This document shows, in pieces, positions 44,743-54,684 of a DNA stretch of 55,398 nucleotides (positions are counted from its first letter, which is position 1; every line of letters begins with the position of its first letter). Origin of the DNA: Marinobacter sp. X15-166B (GTDB lineage: Bacteria; Pseudomonadota; Gammaproteobacteria; Pseudomonadales; Oleiphilaceae); NCBI RefSeq assembly GCF_001752365.1, contig NZ_MEIY01000001.1, forward strand, positions 2,792,098 to 2,847,495. Reading direction: 5' to 3'. The notes beneath the pieces are model-generated. The model worked only from the letters and a program-made list of their open reading frames with translations. It was not told the origin of the DNA and did no database searches. Position numbers and translations under genes: made by a program.

Positions 44743-45516
44743 TTAATGCCCATAGGTGACCATGAAAAAATAAACCGTAATGCCGCAACTGGCCAGAATC
44801 ACAAACCAGCGGACGTGTCGCTGGGACAGCCGCTTGGACACATGGGCCGCGACATACCCCCCGACCAGGGTGCCCACCAGAACAATCAGGCCCTCATGCC
44901 AGGCAATCACCCCGTCGTAGATAAACAGTGCAATGGCGATCAACGACACCGCCGAAGAGATCAGCAGTTTCAGACCGTTCATGGCGTTGATGTTGGTATG
45001 CCCGGCCAGCGCCAGGTAACTGAGGGCAATGATCCCGAGTCCCGCATTGAAAAACCCCCCATAGGCACAGACGCCCAGCAGCACCAGGGCCAGAAGCAGG
45101 TGGCCCGCAACGGACGCATGCCGGTGGGTCGAGGTCAGTTTCTTTAAGGTGCTGTTGATTTGACCACCAAAGATAAAGAGCACGGTGGCGAACAACAGCA
45201 ACCAGGGAATGGCCTCACGGAACAACGCTTCGGGTGTCTGCAGCAACAACCAGGCGCCCAGAATTCCCCCGATCAGGCTGATCAGGAGCAGTTGCGGCAA
45301 TTCCTGTTTGTGCGCCTGCAGATCGTCGCGAAACGCATAGGCGCCACTGAGATACCCGGCGCAGGAGGCAAAGGTGTTGGTCGCATTGGCACTGATGGGC
45401 GGCACGCCCACAACCAGCAACGCCGGAAAGGTGATGAAGCTGCCGCCACCCGCAACGGAATTGATCACGCCACCCAGAAGACCGGCACCAAAAAGAAACA
45501 GCCACTCATACAGCAT
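44743..45516 (-). CDS. TauE/SafE family membrane exporter
   Basis: 257 aa with about eight membrane helices and the TauE/SafE signature near the N-terminus (GGVINSVAGGGSFITFPALL) repeated in the second half (GGFFNAGLGIIALSYLALAG). Members move sulfite or organosulfonate anions; the substrate here is not determined. ATG at 45516 is preferred to a longer start at 45567. Confidence 0.88.
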   Translation of the reverse strand: MLYEWLFLFGAGLLGGVINSVAGGGSFITFPALLVVGVPPISANATNTFASCAGYLSGAYAFRDDLQAHKQELPQLLLISLIGGILGAWLLLQTPEALFREAIPWLLLFATVLFIFGGQINSTLKKLTSTHRHASVAGHLLLALVLLGVCAYGGFFNAGLGIIALSYLALAGHTNINAMNGLKLLISSAVSLIAIALFIYDGVIAWHEGLIVLVGTLVGGYVAAHVSKRLSQRHVRWFVILASCGITVYFFMVTYGH

Positions 45517-45719
45517 AACAACCCACCGCCCCGCCAAGTTTGATGTGTGGTGGCCCAGTGCCGCCACGTCGGCCGTCTGACAGCCAACTCAGGCGCTATC
45601 ATAGCCCAGCGTCACGGCGTTAACCGCCGGTTACTCGTCAGTTTCTGCCCGTGGTGCAGCGGACAGACCGACCCCAACACCAGTGGCGCGCCAGCCGGGC
45701 GGCAGATTGTGGGCGTAGG

Positions 45720-46523
45720 CTATGGGGCGCGTGCGGTCACGATGTGCGCCGGGGCGTCAAACGCCACCGTCCCCCCGGCGGTTACAAACCGGTTCAGAAC
45801 CGTCTCTGCTTCCGTGAGAATGATCGCAATTTGTTGCTCGGTAAGGTTTACACCCATAACCGGCAACCAACCACGGAGATCCGCTTCCACCATGGCTCTT
45901 ATACTCGGGAAACGGGCGGTACCGTGGTGGGTGGTAATGTCCACCGAGACGGCCCCCGCGTCCTGAAACAGTTTGGCTAGTTGGTGTTGATCGCCCATCA
46001 CGAAGGGTGCCCGCAACGCATCTGCGGCCGCTTGCCCGGCCTGACGCTCCAGCAGCGCCACGGCATCGGGGTAGGCCTGCGAATGCTCCAGCGAGTCCCA
46101 AACGCCCACCGCCAGCCGTCCGCCGGGTGCCGCCACCCGCAGCATTTCAGCGATTGCGGCCAATCTGTCCTGAAAGAACATCAAGCCAAACTGGCACACC
46201 ACCGCGTCAAAGGCATGGTCTTCGTAGGGCAAAGATTCCGCCAGGCCCTGGTGCCAGTCAATGGACGGGGCCAACTGCCGGGCCACCGCCAGCATGCCGG
46301 GCGCAGCATCCAGGCCCGCCACGACGCCGTCATCGCCCACCTGGGTCGCCACCTCCCGGGCTAACACCCCGGTACCGCAGGCGACGTCCAACACCCGCTG
46401 GCCGGGCTGAATACCGGCTGCCGCCGCCATGACGGGCGCAAACTGCTGAAAGAGCGCGGGGACGTGGAGTTGCTGGTAGGCTCTGGCCGCTGCTACCTCG
46501 TTATCTGAAGCCTTGATAGCCAT
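45720..46523 (-). CDS. class I SAM-dependent methyltransferase
   Basis: 267 aa. SAM motif I is VLDVACGTG (about 44-52), followed by GLDAAPGM and DAVVCQFGLMF for motifs II and III, as in UbiE/COQ5-type small-molecule methyltransferases. AAAGGAGG precedes the ATG at 46523. Substrate unknown. Confidence 0.88.
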   Translation of the reverse strand: MAIKASDNEVAAARAYQQLHVPALFQQFAPVMAAAAGIQPGQRVLDVACGTGVLAREVATQVGDDGVVAGLDAAPGMLAVARQLAPSIDWHQGLAESLPYEDHAFDAVVCQFGLMFFQDRLAAIAEMLRVAAPGGRLAVGVWDSLEHSQAYPDAVALLERQAGQAAADALRAPFVMGDQHQLAKLFQDAGAVSVDITTHHGTARFPSIRAMVEADLRGWLPVMGVNLTEQQIAIILTEAETVLNRFVTAGGTVAFDAPAHIVTARAP

Positions 46524-46830
46524 GATTGATCCTCCTTTGGCGCATACGCCCGATGCAGACGTCGCCAAACGTATACCCGAGTTTCCGAGTCCTTCGTTGT
46601 CACTACTGCATTAATTCGATGCGGAGGAGTCGGATCCACTGCGTATTCAGCATAGCGTCCTCTGCTCTTCGTGGGGAGCGGAGAATGGCATGGTGGGTCG
46701 TTAAGGGGGAGACGGGACGGGACGGGGCAGGGCGCGCCAGTGGAGGGCGTCGATCGCACGCCCGGAGGAAAGGACAGCGCGTAAATGGGTGCCGGTGCTG
46801 GTCCGGGCACCCGTTCGGACGGTTTACAGC
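46524..46830. other. gene-free stretch
   Basis: 307 bp upstream of the methyltransferase with no supported gene; it must hold that gene's promoter. Only chance open frames are seen. Confidence 0.35.
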
Positions 46831-47079
46831 TTACATATAGTAGGCTTCGACGGTTCCTTTCAGGGTAACCATCATTGGCAGCCCGCGACGGTCCCGCGCC
46901 TTGGGGTGGGCCACTTTCACCCAGCCTTCACTGATGCAGTATTCCTCGACGTCGTTACGCTCTTTGCCGTTCAGCCGGATGCCAATGTTGTGTTCGAACA
47001 CTTCCGCCACATGGTGGGGGCTGCGGGGGTTACCCGACAGGCGATCGGGTAGCGGGGGCAGCGCTTTGGTATCGTTCAT
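46831..47079 (-). CDS. DUF3297 family protein
   Basis: 82-aa protein matching DUF3297 along its length (LPPLPDRLSGNPRSPHHVAE, then IGIRLNGKERNDVEEYCISE). Function unknown. Starts at an ATG with AGGTC upstream. Confidence 0.9.
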   Translation of the reverse strand: MNDTKALPPLPDRLSGNPRSPHHVAEVFEHNIGIRLNGKERNDVEEYCISEGWVKVAHPKARDRRGLPMMVTLKGTVEAYYM

Positions 47080-47149
47080 GTTAATGACCTGAGTTGAAAA
47101 AAGTGCGTCATTGTAGGCAATGTAGCCGGAGCGCTCAACAACCGCTGTT

Positions 47150-47842
47150 TCACTCCTTGTTCAGAAAGTTTTTTTCCAGAAATTCGGATCTGAACTGTTG
47201 CGGCGGCGTGGGGATATCCGGCCGCCCCTCAGGCGTAAAGTCCATGAGATTCCAGAACGGCCAGACCGTGTCGACGTGATTTCCCGGCAGTTCGGTGCCC
47301 CAAAAATGAAAAATCTTGCCGTCCTGTTTCTTGAACACGTGCATCACCGGCCACTGCAGGTCGTCAGAGTCCCCCTGGCACCGGTAATCGGCTTGATAGG
47401 GCGACTCGAACCCGGACACCAGCGCAATTTGCGACCAGCCCCGCCGCTTTGCCCAGGCGTTGATCGATTCGGCCGGGGCTTTGGCGATGGCCACGAAGGC
47501 CGCGCCGCTTTCGGTGACCTGATACCAGGTACGGTCAAATCCGTCCACCAGCGACGTGCAGGAAGGGCAGGGGTTATCCCAGTTGGGGCCGTACATGAAC
47601 GAGTAGAGCAATAAGGTGTGCTTGTCACCAAACAGGTCGGAGAAGGTCACCCGTTGCCCCACCTTGCCGTCGGTGGCCCACTGGAACACGTAATCCGTCT
47701 TCAACTCTCCGCCGAGCGGGAGTTGGCGGCGTTTTTCAGCGAGCGCCTTTACCTGGTCGACCAGGGCCTGTTCCTCCTTGAGCAGTGCGTCGCGCGCCTC
47801 CCGGTAGGCGCTGCTTTCGTTCGGGTAGCGTAGTTCACTCAT
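47150..47842 (-). CDS. DUF899 family thioredoxin-like protein
   Basis: 230-aa protein of the DUF899 group, which adopts a thioredoxin-like fold. A CPSC pair lies in MYGPNWDNPCPSCTSLVDG (about residues 83-101), suggesting redox activity. GAGGTGA precedes the ATG. No partner genes adjacent. Confidence 0.88.
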   Translation of the reverse strand: MSELRYPNESSAYREARDALLKEEQALVDQVKALAEKRRQLPLGGELKTDYVFQWATDGKVGQRVTFSDLFGDKHTLLLYSFMYGPNWDNPCPSCTSLVDGFDRTWYQVTESGAAFVAIAKAPAESINAWAKRRGWSQIALVSGFESPYQADYRCQGDSDDLQWPVMHVFKKQDGKIFHFWGTELPGNHVDTVWPFWNLMDFTPEGRPDIPTPPQQFRSEFLEKNFLNKE

Positions 47843-48127
47843 GTCGTCACCTCGTTGCAGCTGGTTTGTGACTGATCCCGGGTGGCGGCGGATTAACCGA
47901 ACACCCTATAGAGTCAGCCTACTCTGTTTCCGCCGGAGTGGCAGCCGGAACATCGGGTGGGGTGTGCGTCATCAACGATCTGTCGGATGTTGGTTGCATC
48001 GCTGTGGCGCGGGACGGGCAAACGGCCGTTCGGGCTGCCATACTTTTTTTACCGATGCGGCTGATCAGACTCCGACCCAGTGATCGCCCGGAAATAGTCC
48101 TGACATTGTCAGAAGGATGCAGCACCC
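47843..48127. promoter_or_regulatory. divergent promoter region with CTGACA-T-TGTCAG palindrome
   Basis: 285 bp between DUF899 and the DASS transporter. A perfect 6+1+6 palindrome lies at 48100-48112, immediately before the transporter ribosome site (AAGGA), where a bound repressor would block it. Nothing else recognised. Confidence 0.35.
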
Positions 48128-49675
48128 ATGGCGAAGGACACCAAGGGCACCCCCGCCCGTGACGACGACTACCTGACCCCGGGCGACCGGCGCGACCCGG
48201 ACTACAAAGACCGGCCCGAACCGACCGAAAGACCAATCAGCGGACTGCGGTTGCTGGGACTGCTGGGAGGACCGGTGGTGGCGGTTTTGGTCCTGCTGAC
48301 GGCCGCCCCCGAGGGCATGCCGCTCATCGCCTGGCATTTGGTGGCCATGGCCAGCTGGATGGTAATCTGGTGGCTGACCGAGGCGATACCCATCCCCGCC
48401 ACGGCGCTGTTGCCGATCGTGATGATGCCCCTGCTGGGGATCGACCAGATCCAGCCGGTGGCGGCCAACTACGGTCACCCGCTGATTTTTTTGTTTCTCG
48501 GAGGCTTTTTGCTGGCGGCGGCCATGCAACACGTGGGCCTGCACCGGCGCATCGCCCTGCAGATCGTCAGCCGGATCGGCACGTCACCGTCGCGGATCAT
48601 TTTGGGCTTTATGCTGGCGACCGCCTTTTTGTCGATGTGGATCTCCAACACCGCCACCACCATCATGATGTTCGCCGTGGCCCTGTCGGTGGTCGACTTC
48701 GTTGCCGAGCAAACGGATGACGAGGCCACAGTGCGTAATTTCGGTGTCGCGTTGATGCTGTCCATCGCCTACAGCGCGTCGATCGGCGGTGTGGGCACCC
48801 TGATCGGCACCCCGCCCAACGCGCTGCTTGCCAGCTTTCTGCAAAACACCTACCAGATCGAGATCACGTTCTTTAACTGGATGCTGCTGGGCGTACCCGT
48901 GGTGGCCGTCATGCTGCCGGTCAGCTGGCTGCTGCTGACGCGGGTGCTGTTCCCGTCGCACCGGATCGCCATTCAGGACCCCGGCGCGGTGGTCGACCGT
49001 GAACTGGCGGCTCTGGGGCGAATGTCCCGGGGTGAAAAACTGGTGGCCCTGGTGTTTCTGGGGGCCGCGCTGGGGTGGATCTTCCGCGCGCTGCTGGTGA
49101 CCTGGACCGGGTTGCCACTGAACGACACCATCATCGCGCTGCTCGCCGCCCTGATCTTGTTCGCAGTACCCATTTCCCGGGCCGAAGGTGAGTTCGCCCT
49201 GGATTGGGAGGCGGCCCGCAACGTGCCCTGGGGGGTGCTGCTGCTGTTCGGCGGCGGCCTGGCGCTGGCGGGCGGGTTTAAAAGCACCGGTCTGGCGGAA
49301 TGGATCGGCAACGCCGTCGCCGGGGTGGAGGTGAGCACCCTGGTGCTGATCCTGCTGGTTACCGTGGCGATCGTCTACCTGACCGAAATCACCTCCAACA
49401 CCGCCTCCACGGCCACCTTCTTGCCGGTATTGGCGGCGGTGGCTGTAGGCCTGGGCCTGAACCCCGTGATCCTCTGCGTCCCGGTGGCGTTAGGGGCGTC
49501 CATGGCCTTCATGATGCCCGTGGCCACTCCGCCCAATGCCATTGTCTTCGCCTACGAGCAGATGCAATTGCGGGACATGGTTCGCGCCGGCTTTATGCTG
49601 AACCTGCTGGCCATCGCGGTCTCCTTTGGGTTGTTTACCCTGTTGGCCAAGCTGGTGTTTGGGGTCGACTTCTAG
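48128..49675 (+). CDS. DASS (SLC13) family sodium:anion symporter
   Basis: 515 aa with a hydrophilic N-terminal extension of about 40 residues, then about 11-12 membrane helices. The two paired SNT motifs that bind sodium and carboxylate are present (SNTATT near 178 and SNTAST near 422), each near a proline-rich re-entrant loop (GTPPNA, ATPPNA). Likely takes up dicarboxylates or another divalent anion; substrate not determined. Confidence 0.92.
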   Translation: MAKDTKGTPARDDDYLTPGDRRDPDYKDRPEPTERPISGLRLLGLLGGPVVAVLVLLTAAPEGMPLIAWHLVAMASWMVIWWLTEAIPIPATALLPIVMMPLLGIDQIQPVAANYGHPLIFLFLGGFLLAAAMQHVGLHRRIALQIVSRIGTSPSRIILGFMLATAFLSMWISNTATTIMMFAVALSVVDFVAEQTDDEATVRNFGVALMLSIAYSASIGGVGTLIGTPPNALLASFLQNTYQIEITFFNWMLLGVPVVAVMLPVSWLLLTRVLFPSHRIAIQDPGAVVDRELAALGRMSRGEKLVALVFLGAALGWIFRALLVTWTGLPLNDTIIALLAALILFAVPISRAEGEFALDWEAARNVPWGVLLLFGGGLALAGGFKSTGLAEWIGNAVAGVEVSTLVLILLVTVAIVYLTEITSNTASTATFLPVLAAVAVGLGLNPVILCVPVALGASMAFMMPVATPPNAIVFAYEQMQLRDMVRAGFMLNLLAIAVSFGLFTLLAKLVFGVDF

Positions 49676-49784
49676 CCGGCGGTGCGCAAGCGGTGACCGG
49701 TCAGTGCAAAGTCACTTCATTGCGGCGCAAAAACGGGTTAGCCTTGCGCTGTCTTTCATCACCTGAGCCCCTGTAAAACGAACC

Positions 49785-51371
49785 ATGCCTGAAGCTATAT
49801 GGATATCCTTTGCGTTTGGTCTTGGCCTGCTGGTCAAGGTGGTACATCTGCCATCCCTGGTAGGGTATCTGGCGGCCGGTTTTATCCTCAGTGCGCTCAC
49901 CGCGCATCCCGGCAGCAATATTTCCGCAGAACCGACCGCTGTGCTAGGCCACATCGCACACCTCGGTGTGTTGATGATGCTGTTCACCGTTGGGCTCAAG
50001 CTCAAGTTCAGATCCATTCTGAGCCCCGAAGTCATCGGCGGTAGTCTGCTGCATTTTGCCATTACCTGTCTGGTGTTTGCGCCGGGTCTCTATCTGTTGC
50101 TGGACATCAGCTGGTACCTGGCGTTCATGCTGGCGGTGGCGCTGTCGTTTTCGTCCACCATTCTGGCCGCCAAGGTATTGGAAAGTAAGCGGGAGCTGCG
50201 CGCCTTCCACGGCCGGGTGGCCATTGGCATTCTGGTGATGCAGGACCTGATCGCCCTGGTGGTAATGAGTCTGGCCGCCGGCAAGACGCCGTCCCAGTGG
50301 GCGCTGATTGTCTTTGGTTTACCGCTGCTACGGCCGTTGTTGTTCCGCCTGCTGGACGCCAGTGGCCACGACGAATTGCTGGTGCTGCTGGGCATGCTGC
50401 TGGCCCTGGTGCTCGGTGGGCTGGGCTTTCAGGCGGTCGGGTTGAGTTCAGAGCTGGGGGCGCTGCTGTTTGGTGCGGTGCTGGCCAATCACCCGCGCAG
50501 TCAGGAGCTGGCGGCTTCCTTGTGGAGCATCAAGGAGGTGTTTCTGGTCGGGTTCTTCCTGCAAATCGGTCTGGGCGGTCTGCCGGATCATCAGGCGCTG
50601 ATGTTTGCCCTGGTTGCGAGCCTGGCGCTGCCGTTGAAGGGCCTGTTGTTTTTCTTTTTGATGATCTTTTTCCATCTGCGGGCGCGCAGCAGTTTTCTGA
50701 CCTCGCTCGCACTCACCAACTACAGCGAATTCGGCCTGATCGTGGCCAGCATCGCGCTGCCCCAGTGGCTGGTGCCGCTGGCGCTCACCGTGGCCTTGTC
50801 GTTTGTGATTTCTGCGCCATTAAACCGTCTTGCGCACCGCCTGTATGAGCGCTTTGCCAGCCGGCTGGAACCCTTTGAAACCAATCAGCACCACCCGGAT
50901 GAACAGCCACTGGCGCTGGGAGACGCGAAAGTACTCATCATGGGCATGGGGCGCACCGGCACGGCGGCCTACGACTGGCTGGTGGAACAGGAATCCGCGG
51001 TGGTCGGGCTGGATTTTGATCCCAATAAAATCATTCTGCACCAGGCGGCGGGGCGCAGCGTGGAATTTGCCGACGCCGAAGACTCTACGTTTTGGAGCAA
51101 CCTGCACATGCCCCAGGTACACTCGGTGATCCTTGCCATGCCCGACATCGAAGGCAAACTGATCGCCGCGCGCATGTTGCGGCGCGTCGGCTTTACCGGC
51201 TACATAGTGGCACAAACCCTGTACGACGACGAAGCCCGGCAGATCCGCAAAGCCGGCGCGAACGAGGCCTATCTGAGCAAGAGCGAAACCGGTGTGGCCC
51301 TGGCCAGCCACATTGCTGAACGCAAAGCCCCGGCGCGGCAGACGGCACCCGAGCCCAGTGCGGTAAGCTGA
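49785..51371 (+). CDS. CPA2 cation:proton antiporter, KefC/YbaL-like
   Basis: 528 aa. About 12 membrane helices (residues 5-360) with the conserved Asp in VMQDLIALVV (D154), then a cytosolic RCK/TrkA-N NAD-binding domain (about 380-500) starting at VLIMGMGRTGTAAYDWL. This is the architecture of Kef/YbaL glutathione- or nucleotide-gated K+/H+ antiporters. It converges with the MFS gene with a 1-bp gap between stops. Confidence 0.92.
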   Translation: MPEAIWISFAFGLGLLVKVVHLPSLVGYLAAGFILSALTAHPGSNISAEPTAVLGHIAHLGVLMMLFTVGLKLKFRSILSPEVIGGSLLHFAITCLVFAPGLYLLLDISWYLAFMLAVALSFSSTILAAKVLESKRELRAFHGRVAIGILVMQDLIALVVMSLAAGKTPSQWALIVFGLPLLRPLLFRLLDASGHDELLVLLGMLLALVLGGLGFQAVGLSSELGALLFGAVLANHPRSQELAASLWSIKEVFLVGFFLQIGLGGLPDHQALMFALVASLALPLKGLLFFFLMIFFHLRARSSFLTSLALTNYSEFGLIVASIALPQWLVPLALTVALSFVISAPLNRLAHRLYERFASRLEPFETNQHHPDEQPLALGDAKVLIMGMGRTGTAAYDWLVEQESAVVGLDFDPNKIILHQAAGRSVEFADAEDSTFWSNLHMPQVHSVILAMPDIEGKLIAARMLRRVGFTGYIVAQTLYDDEARQIRKAGANEAYLSKSETGVALASHIAERKAPARQTAPEPSAVS

Positions 51372-51372
51372 C

Positions 51373-52839
51373 TCACGAACCGGGCGGGGCCGAGGCGCGC
51401 CGGTCGCGCAAGTCTTTGCAAGCCATGGCTAGCGCCAGCCCGATGATCAGCGCAATGGCCAGGAAACCGAGGCTCATGGCAACGGGCCAGGAGCTGAAGG
51501 GAAGCACCGCGAACACTATGGCGGTGACGACCGCAATGCCCACGGAGGAACCGATCCGTTGACCGGTTTGCATGATGGCGCCAGAGCTGCCCGCGTAGGC
51601 CACTGGCACTTCTGCGAGGGTCAGGGTTTGATTGGGGCTGATCACCGAGCCCTGGCCGAGGCCAAAAAACGCCACCGACACCAGCAGCCACCAGATACTT
51701 AGCCCGGTATACTCGTGCAGCAGCACCACCGCGACACTGGCGAGCACCCCGAAAATACACAAGCCCAAGCCGCCGATGACAATTTTACGCCCATATTGGG
51801 TGACGTTCCTGCCTGCCCAATTGGCCGAATAGGCCGAGAGCAAGGCCGCCGGAATACCGATCAGCCCCGCTTCAAACGCTGAAAAGCCCCCACCTTGTTG
51901 GACGTAATAGGGCACCAGCACCCAGACACTGGTCATGCCCAAAAAGTACAGCATCATAATGATGCTGCCGTTGCGGTAGCTGGCGGTGGCGAATACATTC
52001 AAATCCACCATGGGGCTATAGCCGCGTCGGGCGTACCAGCGTTCCCAACGTGCCCACAGATAAAACAGCAACAACCCGGCCGGCAACAACAGCCAGATAA
52101 GCCTCGAGGGGTGGGATTCCACAAAGGGATAGAGCAGGGCCAACACGCCCAGACCGAGCAGCAGCGCCCCCACAGGGTCCAGAGAGCTCCAGCCTTGATG
52201 CGCCTCAAGTTTGGGTTTGTGTATCAATGGGCGGGGAAACCACAGCCACGCCAGCAGGATGGTTACCACACCCACCGGCACGTTGATCAGAAAGGTCAGT
52301 CGCCAGCCAAACTCCGGACCACCCAGCTGAATCAGCAGCCCGCCAAGCACCGGGCCAATGGCGAACGACACACCCACCGTGGTGCCAAACATGCCAAAGG
52401 CGCGAGCGCGTTCCGGGCCTCGAAAGTACTGTTGGATCATGCCTATGCCCTGGGGGTTCAAAAAGCCCGAGCCAACCCCCTGAACGAAACGCGCTGCATT
52501 GAGCCAATCCGCATCCGGCGCCAGGCCCGCAGCAATGGACGAGAGGGTGAACACCACCACCCCCAGCACAAACAAGCCGCCGCGCCCCACCAGGTCGCCC
52601 GCACGACCGGCACTGACCAACACCACGCCGAAGGTGAGGGTGTAACCTGACAGCACCCACTGAATATCGGAGACACTGGCGTGCAGCGCATCCTGGATCG
52701 ACGGCAAGGTGACGTTAATGACACTGACACTCGTCAGCGACATTAAAATCGCCATGAGAACCACCGCAAGAATCCGCCAGCGGACCGGGTCACTGCTGGT
52801 ATCGGTGACCGTATCCAGCGGCATTGTTATTTGAGACAT
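51373..52839 (-). CDS. MFS transporter, DHA2 (EmrB/QacA) type
   Basis: 488 aa with about 14 predicted membrane helices. Motif C-like GFLNPQGIGMIQQYF and the conserved start ALHASVSDIQWVLSGYTLTF match the DHA2 drug:proton antiporters. No membrane-fusion partner (EmrA-like) is adjacent, so it probably acts as a single-component exporter. A TAAGG site precedes the ATG. Confidence 0.92.
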   Translation of the reverse strand: MSQITMPLDTVTDTSSDPVRWRILAVVLMAILMSLTSVSVINVTLPSIQDALHASVSDIQWVLSGYTLTFGVVLVSAGRAGDLVGRGGLFVLGVVVFTLSSIAAGLAPDADWLNAARFVQGVGSGFLNPQGIGMIQQYFRGPERARAFGMFGTTVGVSFAIGPVLGGLLIQLGGPEFGWRLTFLINVPVGVVTILLAWLWFPRPLIHKPKLEAHQGWSSLDPVGALLLGLGVLALLYPFVESHPSRLIWLLLPAGLLLFYLWARWERWYARRGYSPMVDLNVFATASYRNGSIIMMLYFLGMTSVWVLVPYYVQQGGGFSAFEAGLIGIPAALLSAYSANWAGRNVTQYGRKIVIGGLGLCIFGVLASVAVVLLHEYTGLSIWWLLVSVAFFGLGQGSVISPNQTLTLAEVPVAYAGSSGAIMQTGQRIGSSVGIAVVTAIVFAVLPFSSWPVAMSLGFLAIALIIGLALAMACKDLRDRRASAPPGS

Positions 52840-52974
52840 TCAAAAACCTTACAGACCAATGTTGTCAGTTGTCCGTGTTAACAGGAAAAAAGCCGTGGCC
52901 ATCGCAATACCGCGCAGGGGGCTGCGTCGGGCTCACCATACCAGGGCTTTCCAGTGACGGGGAACTGCGCCGTG

Positions 52975-53607
52975 TCAGGCATTTTTGAGCCATTCGGGCA
53001 TACCGGGGCTGAGATCTTTCTCCGTTGTCCGCTCGATGAAGCCATCCCCGCTGACGCTGTAGACTCCGCTTTGGAGTTCGGCCAGGTAGCTGTCGACCAG
53101 CTCGCTGAAGGTCGCCGCAAGACGGGTGTAAGAGCAGTTTTCAGGATCAACCTCGATAATCTGGCCCGGCGTCCCACCGGGGGCCGGGTCGTAGTCAAAA
53201 TACCGGTAAACGTCGCCATTCATGCACGTAAAGGGCAGCCATTTGGGGTGGCGCATCAACGGCTTCACCGGGCCATCCACAAAAATCACCCCGCTGGCCG
53301 TCCGGTCTTTCCAGAACTCGATGGTTTCCATGTCCGGATCGTAGAACTCACGGGCAATGTCCTGGTCGAGTTTGTACTGGGAAATGATCCCGTCACAAGG
53401 CAACAACTGATTGCCATCGCCCAGAATTGCCAGCCAGCTGGTGCCGTCTTCGCCGTTGTGGTGTTTGAGAAAGTGCTTATAGTCTTCCGGCAAGGAGAGC
53501 CCTGTTTCTTGCTCTACCGCATGAATGTCGGCGGGCGAAGCAGGCTTGTTTAAATGCTGCATACAAGCAGGTGCGTTTGTTTGTATCCAAGCTATCAGGT
53601 TTTGCAT
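52975..53607 (-). CDS. SMI1/KNR4 family protein
   Basis: 210 aa; the SMI1/KNR4 fold is recognisable in the N-terminal half (ASPADIHAVEQETGLSLPED, then YKHFLKHHNGEDG). Such proteins are often immunity proteins for polymorphic toxins, but many stand alone. The ATG at 53607 has AAGGA upstream. No toxin gene is visible in the window; the next gene upstream is an unrecognised possible nuclease-like protein. Confidence 0.75.
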   Translation of the reverse strand: MQNLIAWIQTNAPACMQHLNKPASPADIHAVEQETGLSLPEDYKHFLKHHNGEDGTSWLAILGDGNQLLPCDGIISQYKLDQDIAREFYDPDMETIEFWKDRTASGVIFVDGPVKPLMRHPKWLPFTCMNGDVYRYFDYDPAPGGTPGQIIEVDPENCSYTRLAATFSELVDSYLAELQSGVYSVSGDGFIERTTEKDLSPGMPEWLKNA

Positions 53608-53736
53608 CTTGTTGTCCTTATGTGCCTGGCGCGCCTGCACCCCCTGCAGAGACCCCGTCCTGTTGGTAGAAAGGTTGGCTATGGGATAAGCGGTCAGGTT
53701 GCCCTTGGCGCAAACATAATAACGGTTATGCCTGCC

Positions 53737-54225
53737 TCAAGGAACGGGATAAAAGTGTTGGGCCTGATCGTAAACGAAAATTTCAGAAAAACGACCATCA
53801 TTGGTGTTTTTCAAGTGGGACAGCTCCTGAATGATCAGATCCCGTTCGCGGTTGCCGACAAAGGGCGAATAGAGCCCGACTAACAGTATCCCCGGGCCCC
53901 GGCGGTGAAATATATCGCTGATCGAGTCCTTTTCGTATTTCTTCATGACGACCGTCTTCACTTCCTCAACGAAAAGGCCGTCCGGTTCGGTGGGAACGGG
54001 AGGTAGGTCATCCGCCGCGTGGGAGGTCAGGCTCCGGGCAAAGTCGCCATTGATAAACGCGTCGGTAATTTCGATCCAGATGGGCTGCTGATCAATCTCC
54101 ACCCTGGCGTCTGGCGGGTCGGGGTAGCCCAACACGACCAACATTCGATCTTGCTGTTTCAGGTATCGCTTGAAGGACCTGATCACGCTGCGCTCATGGG
54201 CTTCTTTGATTTCGCGTCTCTTCAT
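53737..54225 (-). CDS. hypothetical protein, possible PD-(D/E)XK-like fold
   Basis: 162 aa. The segment PPDARVEIDQQPIWIEITDA (about residues 37-56) resembles the D...ExK core of restriction-endonuclease-like proteins, with Thr in place of Lys, as in a group of uncharacterised homologues. A basic N-terminal helix precedes it. Function cannot be assigned. It lies 100 bp upstream of the SMI1/KNR4 gene on the same strand. Confidence 0.55.
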   Translation of the reverse strand: MKRREIKEAHERSVIRSFKRYLKQQDRMLVVLGYPDPPDARVEIDQQPIWIEITDAFINGDFARSLTSHAADDLPPVPTEPDGLFVEEVKTVVMKKYEKDSISDIFHRRGPGILLVGLYSPFVGNRERDLIIQELSHLKNTNDGRFSEIFVYDQAQHFYPVP

Positions 54226-54464
54226 AACGACTGCCGGTCCGGCTTGTTGGGTTCAAGCGGGTAGTGAACCGCGTACTCAAAAGTGCCAGGCTGAAACTGT
54301 TGCTGCCATTTGATCACGGCCATCGCGCCCTGGTCGTAGTGGTCATGTTTGAAACGCGGCATGCCGACGGTTCCTTGTCTGTTGGCTCGATGTTACCAAA
54401 TCCGGTCCCGTTTGGGGTTTCTACAGCCCCACCGCCTTTGTTTGGCAGACTCCCACTATACTGA

Positions 54465-54680
54465 TTATATCGATCTATCCCGCCTGCGCCGTCTAAGCCC
54501 AATTGCAAGAAGGATCAGAAAGACAGCGAGCAATGGGAAAAGAACGTAATCCAGATAACCCACCAGTGCAGAAATACCAAGGAGTGCAAACAACCAGATG
54601 AGCACAGGCGTGAAACAGCAGAGCGCTGTCACCACACCGCCAATGGCACCAACCTTTATTAGACGCCTGCTCCTGTTCAA
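54465..54680 (-). CDS. merF: mercury transport protein MerF-like
   Basis: 71-aa inner-membrane protein with two helices. The first vicinal cysteine pair C21-C22 lies in ALCCFTP inside helix 1, as in MerF, and the GYLDYVLFPLLAVFL segment matches. The second Cys pair found near the end of reference MerF is absent; the C-terminus ends in RRRRRDRSI. Start is TTG at 54680, 4 bp after the upstream gene's stop, giving the usual N-terminal NRSRRLIKVGAIGG. It would move Hg(II) into the cytoplasm; no merA or merR is in the window. Confidence 0.75.
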   Translation of the reverse strand: MNRSRRLIKVGAIGGVVTALCCFTPVLIWLFALLGISALVGYLDYVLFPLLAVFLILLAIGLRRRRRDRSI

Positions 54681-54684
54681 AATA

